Shown: positions 1-8,677, counted from the stretch's first letter. The stretch: 64,000 nucleotides of DNA from an uncultured Dehalococcoidia bacterium (GCA_958296385.1 OY282494.1:1161416-1225415), one strand, 5' to 3'. The notes: a model not told the origin generated them from the letters alone. Program-made: numbers and translations.

Positions 1-84
1 CGCCCACCACGCCTCCCCCCGCCTCTAACCCTGAAACCACGCGCGCCCCGGACGGACAACCCGACCGGACGGCAACCCGGTCAA

Positions 85-993
85 TCAGTCAAACCGCCCC
101 AGCAGCCCCCGCACTGCCGCCAGAAACTCCGGCGGATTGTCCCCCTGCACCAGGTGCCCCGCGTTCGCCACCGTAACCGTCGTGCAGTCCGGATGCTCCC
201 GCCCCATCCGCGCCATCGTCTCCTCCGCAAAAATGTCGCTCCGCGCCCCCCGCACCACCAGCGCCGGACAGTCAATCCGACCCCACCCCGCCCACAGCTC
301 CTCCGCCGTCCACGTCCGCGCCTGGAACCCGCTAACCCGCATCGCCTTGTCATACTTCCACGTCCACTTCCCATCCTCCCGCTGCCGGATGCTGTACTTC
401 AACGCCCCCATCGTCTGCTCCCGGTTCCGCCCCGTGTACTCCATCACCCGCTCCGCAAACTCCTCCAGCGTATCCAGCTCGTCCGGCAATTCCCGGAAAT
501 GCTGTATCCGATTCTGCCCCCGCTGCTGCGTTTCCGGCCCCGTGTCAACAATCGTCAACGACCGCAAAACCCCCGGATTCCGCGACGCCCACGCCAGGCT
601 GTTCCGCCCCCCCATCGAGTGCCCCATCAGATGAAACCCCCGCAGCCCCAGCGCATCCACAAACCCCCCAACATCACCCACGTAAGCATCCGTCGAGTAA
701 TCCCCCTCCGGCGCCCAGTCGCTGTCCCCATGCCCCCGCTGGTCCAGCGCCAGCACCCGGTAATCCTCCGACAGCGCCAAACTGATAAAGTCCCAGCTGT
801 GCGCCTGCTGGCTGATGCCGTGCAGCATCACTATCGTCGGCAAATCCCCCGCACCGTCCCCCCACTCCAGATAATGCAGCCGCAAACCCCCCACCTCAAC
901 AAATCGGTCCACCGGCTCATTCTCCACCTCAAACGAAACCCCCATTCGGCGCGCCGCCTCATACAGCGACAACCCCAGCGAATGCGACGCCAT
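85..993 (-). CDS. alpha/beta hydrolase fold protein
   Basis: Predicted cytoplasmic serine hydrolase of about 302 residues. The ATG at 993 is chosen over an in-frame start at 1041 because GGAGG lies 7 nt upstream of it. The sequence shows the oxyanion stretch (VMLHGISQQ), the nucleophile elbow GHSMGG, an acid-strand region (ALVVRGARSDIF) and a late catalytic His in NAGHLVQGD, so the Ser-Asp-His triad looks complete. The substrate cannot be told from sequence; relatives include haloalkane dehalogenase-like, C-C bond and ester hydrolases. It has no operon partner inside the window. The family call is secure, the substrate unknown. Confidence 0.88.
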   Translation of the reverse strand: MASHSLGLSLYEAARRMGVSFEVENEPVDRFVEVGGLRLHYLEWGDGAGDLPTIVMLHGISQQAHSWDFISLALSEDYRVLALDQRGHGDSDWAPEGDYSTDAYVGDVGGFVDALGLRGFHLMGHSMGGRNSLAWASRNPGVLRSLTIVDTGPETQQRGQNRIQHFRELPDELDTLEEFAERVMEYTGRNREQTMGALKYSIRQREDGKWTWKYDKAMRVSGFQARTWTAEELWAGWGRIDCPALVVRGARSDIFAEETMARMGREHPDCTTVTVANAGHLVQGDNPPEFLAAVRGLLGRFD

Positions 994-1091
994 CCCGCAA
1001 CCTCCAGTCCAAAATCCCCCCCATCTTACCACGCCCGACAACCCACCCCGGCGCGCCCCCGGTCACTCTGCCCATCCCCCAACGCCACACC

Positions 1092-1123
1092 GAGGGGGTC
1101 TGGGGGAAATCATTTCCCCCAGC
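1092..1123. repeat. repeated palindrome, copy 1
   Basis: GC-flanked perfect palindrome with arms GGGGGAAAT and ATTTCCCCC around a single central base. It sits in a block of about 33 bp that is identical at 14992-15023. Both occurrences lie just upstream of a copy of the long dispersed repeat. It could be a terminator-like hairpin or the edge of a mobile repeat. No T-tract follows, so an intrinsic terminator is not favoured. Confidence 0.7.
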
Positions 1124-1176
1124 GTCCCCCCTAATCCCCCAGCGCACGCCCCCCCCGTCAAATCCCCCGCCAATCC

Positions 1177-1600
1177 AAAATCAGCGACGCCAACCTCTTG
1201 TCACCGCACATCAGTTCGTGTAACATACATTTATCGGGCAAATCAACCAACCTCCGCCTCCAGCCGTTCTCAGTAAGAGGCACCCCTGGAGATTGGGGCC
1301 ATCACACCAAACGCTAGCACCATCGCATCGCCGGAGATTCAAGTCAAAACGGCCAGTCAGCAAAATCGCAATCGGCAAGGGTAGTCCCATCCCCGCTTCC
1401 ACGGCGTGGGCTGCCTCCGCTGGGTATCGAGCTTCAGCCCGCGTGCAGCCCCTAAAAAGGTAGGACACGTAAAATGAAGGTCCAAAATAGTTGCGTACCA
1501 ACCTCCGGCCGTAGGGCTGACAACGACTTGAATCTCCGACAACCAACCAAACCAACCGCCCGATACCGATAGCCCGATACGACACCCGCCCGATACCAAC
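1177..1600 (+). repeat. dispersed repeat of about 425 bp, copy 1
   Basis: This stretch matches, with substitutions and small indels, 15054-15528 (same orientation) and 31141-31573 (inverted). Shared architecture, seen directly: one TATCGGGC at 1232-1239; three GCCCGATA copies at the other end (1558, 1572, 1588); and an inner 13-bp perfect inverted repeat, GGAGATTCAAGTC (1333-1345) against GACTTGAATCTCC (1525-1537). A conserved block at 1463-1483 can form a GGAC/GTCC stem. No convincing protein is encoded. It could be a MITE-like element or a structured RNA. The whole gene-free stretch 994-1634 is essentially this repeat plus the palindrome before it. Confidence 0.85.
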
Positions 1601-1634
1601 CACAATCCTTACAACCCCGGAGCCTGAACCGCCT

Positions 1635-2063
1635 ATGCAAATATCCCGACCGATGCAGCCACATCTACGGCGCTCCGTCGCCCACCACCAGCAGCAAAGC
1701 GCCCACTATCTGGACGTCGCCAACGCCGGCATCACCACCGGCGCCTACTTGGAATCGGCCCATGCTCTCCGCTGCGCCGCCACCCACGCCGCCGCCTCTG
1801 CCGCCACCCATTGGGAGATGCCCTACCGTTCCCGGCGCAAGCTCTCCAACGACTTGCGAACCCTACTCGTTGCCGGCTACGTAAAACTCCCCGAACTCCG
1901 CACCCTCCAGCGCGTCCACTACCTACCCGACGCCATCGCCGCCGCCCCGCCCGCCGCCGCCCGACGCACCCTGCGCGCCGAACACCGCCGCGTCGCCAAA
2001 CTGGCCCGCGTCATCGCCCACGCCATCGCCAGCGCCCCCGACCCCAACATCCGGCGCGTCTAA
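1635..2063 (+). CDS. hypothetical helical protein, possibly HEPN-like
   Basis: A 142-residue ORF (an alternative ATG lies at 1653). The family is not recognised. The composition is Ala/His/Arg-rich and predicted mostly helical, with a stretch of the type YLxxA...AHALRCAATHAAASA followed by a basic helix and a C-terminal KLARVIAHAI helix, which loosely resembles small HEPN or PaREP1-like proteins. Supporting a real gene: it ends just before the rny promoter region and has a sensible amino acid mix. Against: no clear ribosome binding site, and it begins immediately after a repeat copy. The existence of the gene is uncertain. Confidence 0.4.
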   Translation: MQISRPMQPHLRRSVAHHQQQSAHYLDVANAGITTGAYLESAHALRCAATHAAASAATHWEMPYRSRRKLSNDLRTLLVAGYVKLPELRTLQRVHYLPDAIAAAPPAAARRTLRAEHRRVAKLARVIAHAIASAPDPNIRRV

Positions 2064-2079
2064 CCCGCACCCCCATTTC

Positions 2080-2108
2080 TTGACTTTGCCCATAAGCGAC
2101 ATTAGCAT
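2080..2108 (+). promoter_or_regulatory. candidate sigma70-type promoter for rny
   Basis: TTGACT (2080-2085), a 17-nt spacer and TAGCAT (2103-2108) lie about 55 nt before the rny start. The match is good at -35 and moderate at -10. A perfect 6-bp stem with a 4-nt loop (2129-2144, CCGAGC/GCTCGG) falls in the predicted leader, between the promoter and the ribosome binding site. Confidence 0.45.
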
Positions 2109-2162
2109 ATAAACAAGGAAAACATATCCCGAGCCCACGCTCGGACGGACTGCGGAGGGTCT

Positions 2163-3695
2163 ATGTTAGTTATTATCCTGTCCGTCCTGGCGGCAGCGGG
2201 GGTAACAACAGGCATCGCGGCGGTAGCCTGGCTGCTGCTCAGCACCAAAAAAAGCGGCAACAAACTCCGGCGCACCCGCGAGGAGGCTGCATCCACCCTA
2301 TCCCACGCCGACGCCGAAAAACGCCGCATCATCCTGGAAGCCCAGGAGGAAGCCATCAAAATCCGCGAGGCCGGCGACAAGGAAATCACCGAACAACGCC
2401 GCGAACTCAACCGCATCGAGCGCCGTTACATCCAGCGCGAGGAGCAGCTCGATAAAAAATCCGCCGCTCTGCAAGAACACGAATCGGAGCTGTCCCAGCG
2501 CGAATCCCGCGCCCACTCCGCCCTGCAAAGCGCCGAAAACATCAAACTCCAGCACACCCGAGAACTGGAACGCATCGCCTCGCTTACCATCGACGAAGCC
2601 AAAGACATCGTCATCAAGCGCAGCGAAAACGAGGCCTCTCACGAACTGGCCCGCCGCTACTACGAACTCGAAAGAGAACACGAAGCCCGCGCCGACGAGA
2701 ACGCCCGTCGCATCATCACCCTCGCCATCAACCGCCTCGCCACCGACGTAGTGTCCGAAAGCACTACCGCTGTTGTTTCCCTGCCCAACGATGAGATGAA
2801 AGGCCGCCTCATCGGCCGCGAAGGACGTAACATCCGTGCCCTGGAAGCCCAAACCGGCGTCGACATCATCGTTGACGATACCCCCGGTATCGTCACCCTC
2901 TCCTGCTTCGACCCCGTCCGCCGCGAAATCGCCCGCCTCGCCCTGACCCAACTCGTCAAGGACGGCCGCATCCAGCCCGCCCGCATCGAGGAAAGCGTCA
3001 ACCGGGCCATCCGCGACATCGAGGAAACCATGTGGAAAGCCGGCGAGGCCGCCACCTTCGAAGTCGGCGTCAGCGGCCTCGACCCCGAACTCATCCGACT
3101 CCTCGGTCGCCTCAAGTACCGCTACAGCTACGGCGAGAACGTCCTCACCCACTCCATCGAAGTCGGACTCCTCGCCGGTATGCTCGCCTCCGAAGTCGGC
3201 GCCAACGTCCAAACCGCCCGCGCCGGCGGCCTCCTCCACGACATCGGCAAAGCCCTCACCCACGAAATCCCCGGCCCACACGCCGAAATCGGCTACGACC
3301 TCACCACCCGCAACGGCATCACCTCCGTCGTCTCCAACTGCGTCCTCGAACACCACGACGACGACCACTCCAGCATCGAATCCTTCCTCGTCGCCGCCGC
3401 CGACGGCATCAGCGCCGCCCGCCCCGGCGCCCGCAAAGAATCCATCGAACAATACACCCGACGACTCCGCGAACTCGAAGACACCGCCAACAGCTTCGAC
3501 GGCGTTCAACGCGCCTTCGCCATCCAGGCCGGCCGCGAAGTCCGCGTTATGGTCAGCCCCGACGACGTCGACGACATCGCCTGCGCCACCCTCGCCCGCA
3601 ACATCGCCGGCAAAGTCTCCCGCGACCTCCAGTTCCCCGGCCAAATCAAAGTAACCGTAATCCGCGAAACCCGCCAGGAAAGCATCGCCCGCTAA
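2163..3695 (+). CDS. rny: ribonuclease Y
   Basis: Membrane-anchored endoribonuclease that initiates mRNA decay. The 510 residues show the family order: an N-terminal transmembrane helix (residues 1-27), a long charged coiled coil (about 30-195), a KH RNA-binding domain around GRLIGREGRNIRALE (about 215-230), then an HD domain with the metal-binding LLHDIGKAL near residue 359 and the downstream EHHDDD. The length matches the usual 510-520 residues. GGAGG lies 4 nt before the ATG. It is followed by ymdB, a neighbour seen with rny in many Gram-positive-type genomes (established knowledge). Confidence 0.97.
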   Translation: MLVIILSVLAAAGVTTGIAAVAWLLLSTKKSGNKLRRTREEAASTLSHADAEKRRIILEAQEEAIKIREAGDKEITEQRRELNRIERRYIQREEQLDKKSAALQEHESELSQRESRAHSALQSAENIKLQHTRELERIASLTIDEAKDIVIKRSENEASHELARRYYELEREHEARADENARRIITLAINRLATDVVSESTTAVVSLPNDEMKGRLIGREGRNIRALEAQTGVDIIVDDTPGIVTLSCFDPVRREIARLALTQLVKDGRIQPARIEESVNRAIRDIEETMWKAGEAATFEVGVSGLDPELIRLLGRLKYRYSYGENVLTHSIEVGLLAGMLASEVGANVQTARAGGLLHDIGKALTHEIPGPHAEIGYDLTTRNGITSVVSNCVLEHHDDDHSSIESFLVAAADGISAARPGARKESIEQYTRRLRELEDTANSFDGVQRAFAIQAGREVRVMVSPDDVDDIACATLARNIAGKVSRDLQFPGQIKVTVIRETRQESIAR

Positions 3696-3754
3696 CCCCT
3701 TTCCCACCCACCCGGCCCGTCCCTAATCCCGCCGGGACTCCAACACCATTCGGA

Positions 3755-3760
3755 TATAAT
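3755..3760 (+). promoter_or_regulatory. consensus -10 box placed for a leaderless ymdB mRNA
   Basis: A perfect TATAAT ends 6 nt before the ymdB ATG at 3767. With usual spacing, transcription would start at or next to the A of the ATG. No Shine-Dalgarno sequence precedes this start and no good -35 hexamer is seen 16-18 nt upstream. This suggests a leaderless transcript, but it is only a sequence prediction. Confidence 0.45.
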
Positions 3761-3766
3761 CACCCC

Positions 3767-4540
3767 ATGCGCGTACTGATGATTGGCGACATTATCGGCA
3801 AACCCGGCCGCCAAACCCTCGCCCAACTGCTCCCCGGACTCCGCCGCGAGCTGAGCCTTGACCTCGTCACCGCCAACGCCGAGAACACCGCCGGCGGCTT
3901 CGGCCTAACCCTCAAAACCGCCCGCTCCCTCCTCGATTCCGGCGTCGACGTCATGACCTCCGGCAACCACATCTGGGACAAAAAAGACATCATCCCCCAC
4001 TTTGACGACTTGCCCCTGCTCCGGCCCGCCAACTACTACGGCGCCCCCGGCCGCGGCTGGCTCATGCACGGCACCGTCATGGTACTCAACCTGCAAGGCC
4101 GCGTCTTCATGCCCCCCATCGACTGCCCCTTCCGCGAAGCCGACGCCCGCCTGCGCGAAGCCCAACAGCACCTCGGCGCACCCCCCAAATTCGTCATCGT
4201 AGATTTCCACGCCGAAGCCACCTCCGAAAAACAGGGCCTCGGCTGGTATCTCGATGGCCGCGTCAGCGCCGTCGTCGGCACCCACACCCACGTCGCCACC
4301 GCCGACACCCGCATCCTGCCCAACGGCACCGCCTACGTCAGCGACCTCGGCATGACCGGCCCCCTCAACTCCGTAATCGGCACCCAGCTTGAACCCGTCC
4401 TGGAAAGATTCCGCACCGGCCTGCCCCAAAGATTCGAACCCGCCTCCGGCCCCTGCATCCTCAACTCCGTACTCATCGACATCGATGACCACACCGGCCA
4501 AGCCGTCAACATCACCCGAATCGACCGCCGCCTGGACTGA
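3767..4540 (+). CDS. ymdB: YmdB-family metallophosphoesterase
   Basis: A 257-residue calcineurin-like phosphoesterase of the TIGR00282/YmdB type, known in Bacillus as a 2',3'-cyclic nucleotide phosphodiesterase. Metal-site motifs are all present: GDIIGKPGR at the N-terminus, NAENTAGG, SGNHIWDKK, DFHAEATSEK and GTHTHVATAD. The ATG at 3767 is used because the protein then begins MRVLMIGD, typical of the family; there is no ribosome binding site, but a TATAAT sits immediately upstream. It lies 71 bp after rny. The last 18 bp or so of the coding end (4522-4540) are repeated at 4564-4583. Confidence 0.95.
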   Translation: MRVLMIGDIIGKPGRQTLAQLLPGLRRELSLDLVTANAENTAGGFGLTLKTARSLLDSGVDVMTSGNHIWDKKDIIPHFDDLPLLRPANYYGAPGRGWLMHGTVMVLNLQGRVFMPPIDCPFREADARLREAQQHLGAPPKFVIVDFHAEATSEKQGLGWYLDGRVSAVVGTHTHVATADTRILPNGTAYVSDLGMTGPLNSVIGTQLEPVLERFRTGLPQRFEPASGPCILNSVLIDIDDHTGQAVNITRIDRRLD

Positions 4541-4620
4541 TAAAACCCGCAAAACCACCCCCATATCGACCGCCGGCTGGACTAACCACATCAGCAACCC
4601 ACACTCATCCGGAGACCTTG

Positions 4621-5493
4621 ATGCCCGTTACCGTTGACCTCCACCTCCACACCACCGCATCCGACGGCAAGCTAACCCCCACCCAGCTAGTCCAACTCGC
4701 CGCCTCCAAAGGCTTGCGCACCATCTCCGTGTCCGACCACGACACCACCGCCGGCCTCGCCGAAGCCCAGCAAGCCGTCGCCGCTTTCCCCCATATGCGC
4801 CTCATCCCCGGCATCGAACTCAGCTGCGACGTCCCCGGCGGCGAAGTCCATATGCTCGGCTACTTCATGGACATCGACGACCCCGGCTTTCAGGATATGC
4901 TCGCCATCTTTCGCGCGGGCCGCCTGGCCCGTGGCGAGGGCATGGTCAAAAAGCTGGCCGAATTCGGTATGCACATCCAATGGGAACGCGTCCTCGAGAT
5001 TGCCGGCGATGCCTCCGTAGGCCGCCCCCACGTCGCCGATGCCCTGGTCGAAGCCGGCTACTTCCAGAATCGTTCCGACGCTTTCCATGAATATCTCGGA
5101 CGCAACGGCAAAGCCTACGTCGAGCGTTCCAAGCTCACTCCCCCCGACGCCGTAAAACTCCTCACCGACGTCGGCGGCGTAGCCGTATTCGCCCACCCCT
5201 GGTTCGAGCGACGCGGCAACGAACCCGAACCCGAACAGTCCCTAATCGAAACCGTCGAGGAACTCAAAGCCGCCGGACTCCACGGCATGGAAGTTCACTA
5301 CTCCATGTACGACGCCGCCACCGTAGATTGGCTGGCCGACGTAGCCCGCGCCTACGACCTGATCCCCTGCGGCGGCAGCGACTACCACCACAGCGGCAAC
5401 CCCCAGGAACCCCTGCCCGGCGTAAATGGCCCCCCGCCCGAATCCGTAGAGCGCCTCGAGGAAGCTGCCCGCCGCCTGGCCGCCGCCCGCTAA
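4621..5493 (+). CDS. PHP-domain phosphoesterase
   Basis: A 290-residue polymerase-and-histidinol-phosphatase domain protein, a trinuclear-metal phosphoesterase. Signature clusters are visible: HLHTTASDG (HxH) at the N-terminus, SDHDTTAG, GIELSCD, the FAHPWF histidine and GGSDYHHSG near the C-terminus. The ATG at 4621 is chosen because GGAG lies 6 nt upstream; a TTG directly before it (4618) is the alternative. Relatives include 5'-3' exoribonuclease RNase AM (YciV) and nucleoside 3',5'-bisphosphate phosphatases, so a role in nucleic-acid or nucleotide turnover next to rny and ymdB is plausible but inferred. Confidence 0.9.
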   Translation: MPVTVDLHLHTTASDGKLTPTQLVQLAASKGLRTISVSDHDTTAGLAEAQQAVAAFPHMRLIPGIELSCDVPGGEVHMLGYFMDIDDPGFQDMLAIFRAGRLARGEGMVKKLAEFGMHIQWERVLEIAGDASVGRPHVADALVEAGYFQNRSDAFHEYLGRNGKAYVERSKLTPPDAVKLLTDVGGVAVFAHPWFERRGNEPEPEQSLIETVEELKAAGLHGMEVHYSMYDAATVDWLADVARAYDLIPCGGSDYHHSGNPQEPLPGVNGPPPESVERLEEAARRLAAAR

Positions 5494-5562
5494 CCCACCC
5501 GTCGTCTAACCGCCCGCCAACCCGCCTCTCCACACTGCGCCCCATCGCGCACGCCGCCCCCG

Positions 5563-6306
5563 GTGCTTGCCAACGTGCCAACCCTGATTGCCCTCTGGGC
5601 CATCGCCTACACCCTGGGCGCCATCCCCTGTACCTACCTGCTGGCCCGAACCGTAGGCCGCATCGACCTCCGCAATCGCGGCAGCGGCAACCTCGGCGCC
5701 AGCAACCTGGCCAGTCAGCTCGGCAAACGCTGGTTCCCCCTGGTAGCCCTGATCGACTTCGCCCGCGGCGCCGCCCCCGTCCTGCTGGCCCACTACATCC
5801 TCGGCCCGGAACCCCCCATCTGGGGCTTGGCGGCCACCCCGTTATTCGGCGTATTAGGCAACAACTGGTCGCCATTCCTGCGTTTCCGGGGCGGGCGCGG
5901 CGTCGGCGTCTGGGCGGGCGGCGTGCTGGCCCTGTCCCCCCTGCTGTTCATCGCCGGGGTGCTGGTCTATGTCGCCGGCTGGCTGGCCACCCGCCGCTCC
6001 CCCGAATGGCTTTTGCTGGTAATGATTGCCTTGCCCGCCGTCTGCCTCCTCTGGCCCCCCCAGTGGTTCCTCGCCGGCTCCCCGACCCTGACCGCAGCCT
6101 ACGTCGCCGCCGGCGCCGCCCTGATTCTACTGAAACGCATCCTCGCCAACGGAGAGGCCATGCCCGCCGGAGCATCAACCCGCGCCGTCCTGCTCAACCG
6201 CCTGCTGCGCGACCGGGACATCGCCGACCGCGACCGCTGGCTGGCCCGATTGCCCGAAACTGCGGACGCCCCAAACGGTAATCGCCCCGCCCCCGACGGG
6301 TTATAA
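5563..6306 (+). CDS. plsY: glycerol-3-phosphate acyltransferase PlsY
   Basis: Integral membrane enzyme that transfers acyl from acyl-phosphate to glycerol-3-phosphate, the first step of phospholipid synthesis. It has several hydrophobic helices, the motif GSGNLGASN (family GSGNxGxTN) and FRGGRGVG (family FKGGKGVA). The usual His of the GHxxP-type segment is Asn here (LGNNWSPF). The start is GTG at 5563. At 247 residues it is longer than the usual 200-220, with a charged tail after the last helix. Two in-frame Leu-rich helices and RILANGEAMP fit the third family motif (R..NGE). Confidence 0.92.
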   Translation: MLANVPTLIALWAIAYTLGAIPCTYLLARTVGRIDLRNRGSGNLGASNLASQLGKRWFPLVALIDFARGAAPVLLAHYILGPEPPIWGLAATPLFGVLGNNWSPFLRFRGGRGVGVWAGGVLALSPLLFIAGVLVYVAGWLATRRSPEWLLLVMIALPAVCLLWPPQWFLAGSPTLTAAYVAAGAALILLKRILANGEAMPAGASTRAVLLNRLLRDRDIADRDRWLARLPETADAPNGNRPAPDGL

Positions 6307-6307
6307 T
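6302..6307 (+). promoter_or_regulatory. candidate -10 box upstream of the zinc-finger membrane protein
   Basis: TATAAT overlaps the plsY stop codon and lies 41 nt before the next ATG (6349). No strong -35 is visible. It would allow the downstream gene to be transcribed independently of plsY. Confidence 0.35.
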
Positions 6308-6348
6308 CCCCGTCACGCATCCCAACGCAAACTAACTCACAGGACAGC

Positions 6349-6855
6349 ATGGCAGAGCAGCAATCGGAAACCCAGGCCATCACGTGCCACTGGCACCCCA
6401 CCGTCACCACCGGATTATCTTGCAGCCAGTGCCGGCGTCCGATGTGCACCGAGTGCATGGTGCAAGTCCCGGTAGGCATCCGGTGCCGGGAGTGCGGCCG
6501 CGCCCAGCCGTTGCCCACCTTTGACGTCCGCCCGTCCACCTACGCCCGCGCGCTGGTCGCCGCCGCCTTGATTGCCGTCCTCGGCGTCATCCTCTGGATA
6601 GTTCTGTACAACCTCCTGCTTGGCCCCTGGACATTCGTCGTAATGCCTCTGGTCGTAGGCTACGCCGCCGGCGAATTAATTAGCCGCGCCGTCAACCTGA
6701 AACGCAGCCGGGGTCTAATGTTCATCGCCGCCGGCACGGTGGTGGTAACCTTACTGGTGTCAATGTTCCTGCTGGGCCTCCCCGGCATCAGCCTGTGGAC
6801 AATTCTATCCATCATCGGCGGCATCCTCGTCGCCATCGGCCGGGTTCGCCTCTGA
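6349..6855 (+). CDS. B-box-type zinc-finger membrane protein
   Basis: A 168-residue protein with an N-terminal Cys/His cluster (CHWHP, CSQC, CTEC, CREC, residues about 13-48), the B-box-like zinc-binding pattern often found at the N-terminus of bacterial rhomboid-like proteins. It is followed by three to four hydrophobic segments (about 62-165). No rhomboid catalytic GxSG or His is present, so this is a zinc-finger membrane protein of unknown role. Its last 51 bp overlap the 3' end of recX on the opposite strand. Confidence 0.8.
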   Translation: MAEQQSETQAITCHWHPTVTTGLSCSQCRRPMCTECMVQVPVGIRCRECGRAQPLPTFDVRPSTYARALVAAALIAVLGVILWIVLYNLLLGPWTFVVMPLVVGYAAGELISRAVNLKRSRGLMFIAAGTVVVTLLVSMFLLGLPGISLWTILSIIGGILVAIGRVRL

Positions 6856-7377
6856 TCCGACTGCCGGAGCGAACTCATCCCAAAACCGTTCCACCGTTTC
6901 GCGGCTAACCTTGGCCCCGAACCCCCGCCGTTGCAGAAAATCCCACATCTTGCGCCGGAACACGTTGCGGTCAACACCTTTTGCAATCCACCGCTCCGCC
7001 TTGCGCAACCCGGCCCGATACGCGTTCTCGGAATCATCCAGCCCATCCAAAGCAGTATCTATCAGGTCATCATCAACCCCTTTGCGGCGCAGTTCGCTCT
7101 TGAGCAGCGCCGCCCCCCGGGGCCGCCGCCGCTCCCGGCTCTCCCGCCACCGCACCGCAAAATCGGCGTCGTCCAGATAGCGATACCCCACCAGCGCCGT
7201 CACCACCCGCTCTATCGTATCGGCGGCGAACTCCCGGCCCAACCGTTTCCGCACCTCGCTTACCGAGCGCGGGCGAAACGCCAGATACCGAAAGGCCACT
7301 TGCAGCGCCCTGGCGTAAGCATCCCCGTCCTGATTGATACCCTCCCCGGCCTGGGGAGGGTTCACTGCGCCAGCCAT
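6805..7377 (-). CDS. recX: recombination regulator RecX
   Basis: A 190-residue helical-repeat regulator that binds RecA filaments and modulates their activity. Family features: the N-terminal A..YLAFRPRSVSEVRKRL repeat, YRYLDDADFAVRWRESR and the RGAALLKSELRRKGV segment, with an acidic tail. It starts 5 bp after the recA stop codon and is read in the same direction, the common recA-recX operon. Its 3' end overlaps the convergent zinc-finger gene by 51 bp. Confidence 0.93.
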   Translation of the reverse strand: MAGAVNPPQAGEGINQDGDAYARALQVAFRYLAFRPRSVSEVRKRLGREFAADTIERVVTALVGYRYLDDADFAVRWRESRERRRPRGAALLKSELRRKGVDDDLIDTALDGLDDSENAYRAGLRKAERWIAKGVDRNVFRRKMWDFLQRRGFGAKVSRETVERFWDEFAPAVGSEANPADGDEDAADDG

Positions 7378-7382
7378 CTCGT

Positions 7383-8498
7383 CTAGTTCAGACTGACGGC
7401 ATCCGGCTGGGCAACCAGGCTATCCGCGTTAGCCGCTTCACCGGCCCGATGCCCGTTCCCGGCATCGTCCGCCGGCGTTTCGTCAGGGTCCCCGTCCCCG
7501 CGTATCAGCCCCTCGATAACGTCGGATATTTCGCTGTGCTCCGTCAGGAAGTTCTTGGAGTTCTCCCGCCCCTGGCCCAAACGGGTATCCCCGTAGGAAT
7601 AAAAAGACCCCGCCTTCTTGACGATGCCCCGCGACACCCCAATGTCCAGCAAATCGCCCATCTTGCTGATGCCATGGTTGAACATGATGTCAAACTCGGC
7701 AACCCGGAACGGCGCCGCTACCTTGTTCTTCACGATGCGGGCCCGCACCCGGTTCCCAATGATTTCGGAACCCTGCTTCAGCGACTCCGAACGACGCAGG
7801 TCGATGCGAACCGAACTGTAAAACTTCAACGCCCGTCCGCCCGGCGTCACTTCGGGGCTACCGTAAGAAACGCCAATCTTTTCGCGAATCTGGTTGATAA
7901 ACACCACCGCCGTGCGGGAGCGGTTGATTGTCGCCGTCAACTTCCGCAGCGCCTGCGACATCAGGCGGGCCTGCATCCCAACGTGCACGTCCCCCATGTC
8001 GCCCTCGATTTCGGCCTGCGGCACCAGTGCGGCCACGCTGTCAATTATGACGGCGTCAATAGCCCCGCTGCGTACCAGCTGCTCGGTAATGTCCAACGCC
8101 TGCTCCGCCGAATCGGGCTGCGATATCAGCAGGTTGTCCAGGTCCAGGCCGCAATTCGTGGCATACTGCGGATCCAGCGCGTGTTCGGCGTCCACGTAGG
8201 CCGCCAGCCCCCCCATCCGCTGCGTCTCGGTCATTATGTGGATTGCCAGCGTGGACTTGCCCGCCGACTCACCCCCATAAATCTCAGTTACCCGTCCCCG
8301 GGGCAGCCCCCCCACGCCCAGCGCCAAATCCAGCGACAGCGACCCGGTGGGAATCACGTTGGTAATCAGGTGAGCCACCTGCTCGTTGCCCCGCATCACC
8401 GCGCCCCGGCCATGGTCCTTCTCGATCCGCCCCAGCGCAACCTCCAAAGCCGCCAGCTTGTCCTTGTCCAAATTGAGTTTGTCGGCGCTAATTGCCAT
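7383..8498 (-). CDS. recA: recombinase RecA
   Basis: A 371-residue DNA strand-exchange ATPase that also triggers LexA autocleavage. The Walker A is GGESAGKST at residues 75-83 (E. coli has GPESSGKTT). The MAW-like region, the NQIREKIGV...[20 protein letters not shown]2-to-C-core region and an acidic C-terminal tail are present. The ATG at 8498 is chosen because GGAGG lies 5 nt upstream; an in-frame GTG at 8510 is itself part of that ribosome binding site. No intein is seen. It is followed directly by recX. Confidence 0.98.
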   Translation of the reverse strand: MAISADKLNLDKDKLAALEVALGRIEKDHGRGAVMRGNEQVAHLITNVIPTGSLSLDLALGVGGLPRGRVTEIYGGESAGKSTLAIHIMTETQRMGGLAAYVDAEHALDPQYATNCGLDLDNLLISQPDSAEQALDITEQLVRSGAIDAVIIDSVAALVPQAEIEGDMGDVHVGMQARLMSQALRKLTATINRSRTAVVFINQIREKIGVSYGSPEVTPGGRALKFYSSVRIDLRRSESLKQGSEIIGNRVRARIVKNKVAAPFRVAEFDIMFNHGISKMGDLLDIGVSRGIVKKAGSFYSYGDTRLGQGRENSKNFLTEHSEISDVIEGLIRGDGDPDETPADDAGNGHRAGEAANADSLVAQPDAVSLN

Positions 8499-8677
8499 CT
8501 CGTCCTCCACCGTATCGCCTGAATTGCGGACACATTAGCACAGGAGTTCCGATAATGCAACACCTTTTTGACCCTTCCGGCCCGAATCCCGGAAAATCCC
8601 CCGCGCCGCATCCATCGGATACCCCAGCCTGCTTATGCCAGGACTTTGGGAGCCCACGGCCCCCAAACTTAAAAGTC

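Noticed and set aside
2298-3707. 469-residue open frame on the minus strand across rny
   Set aside because: It is antisense to the clear RNase Y gene; its composition (Gly/Val/Asp-rich) reflects the GC-rich codon pattern, not a protein family.
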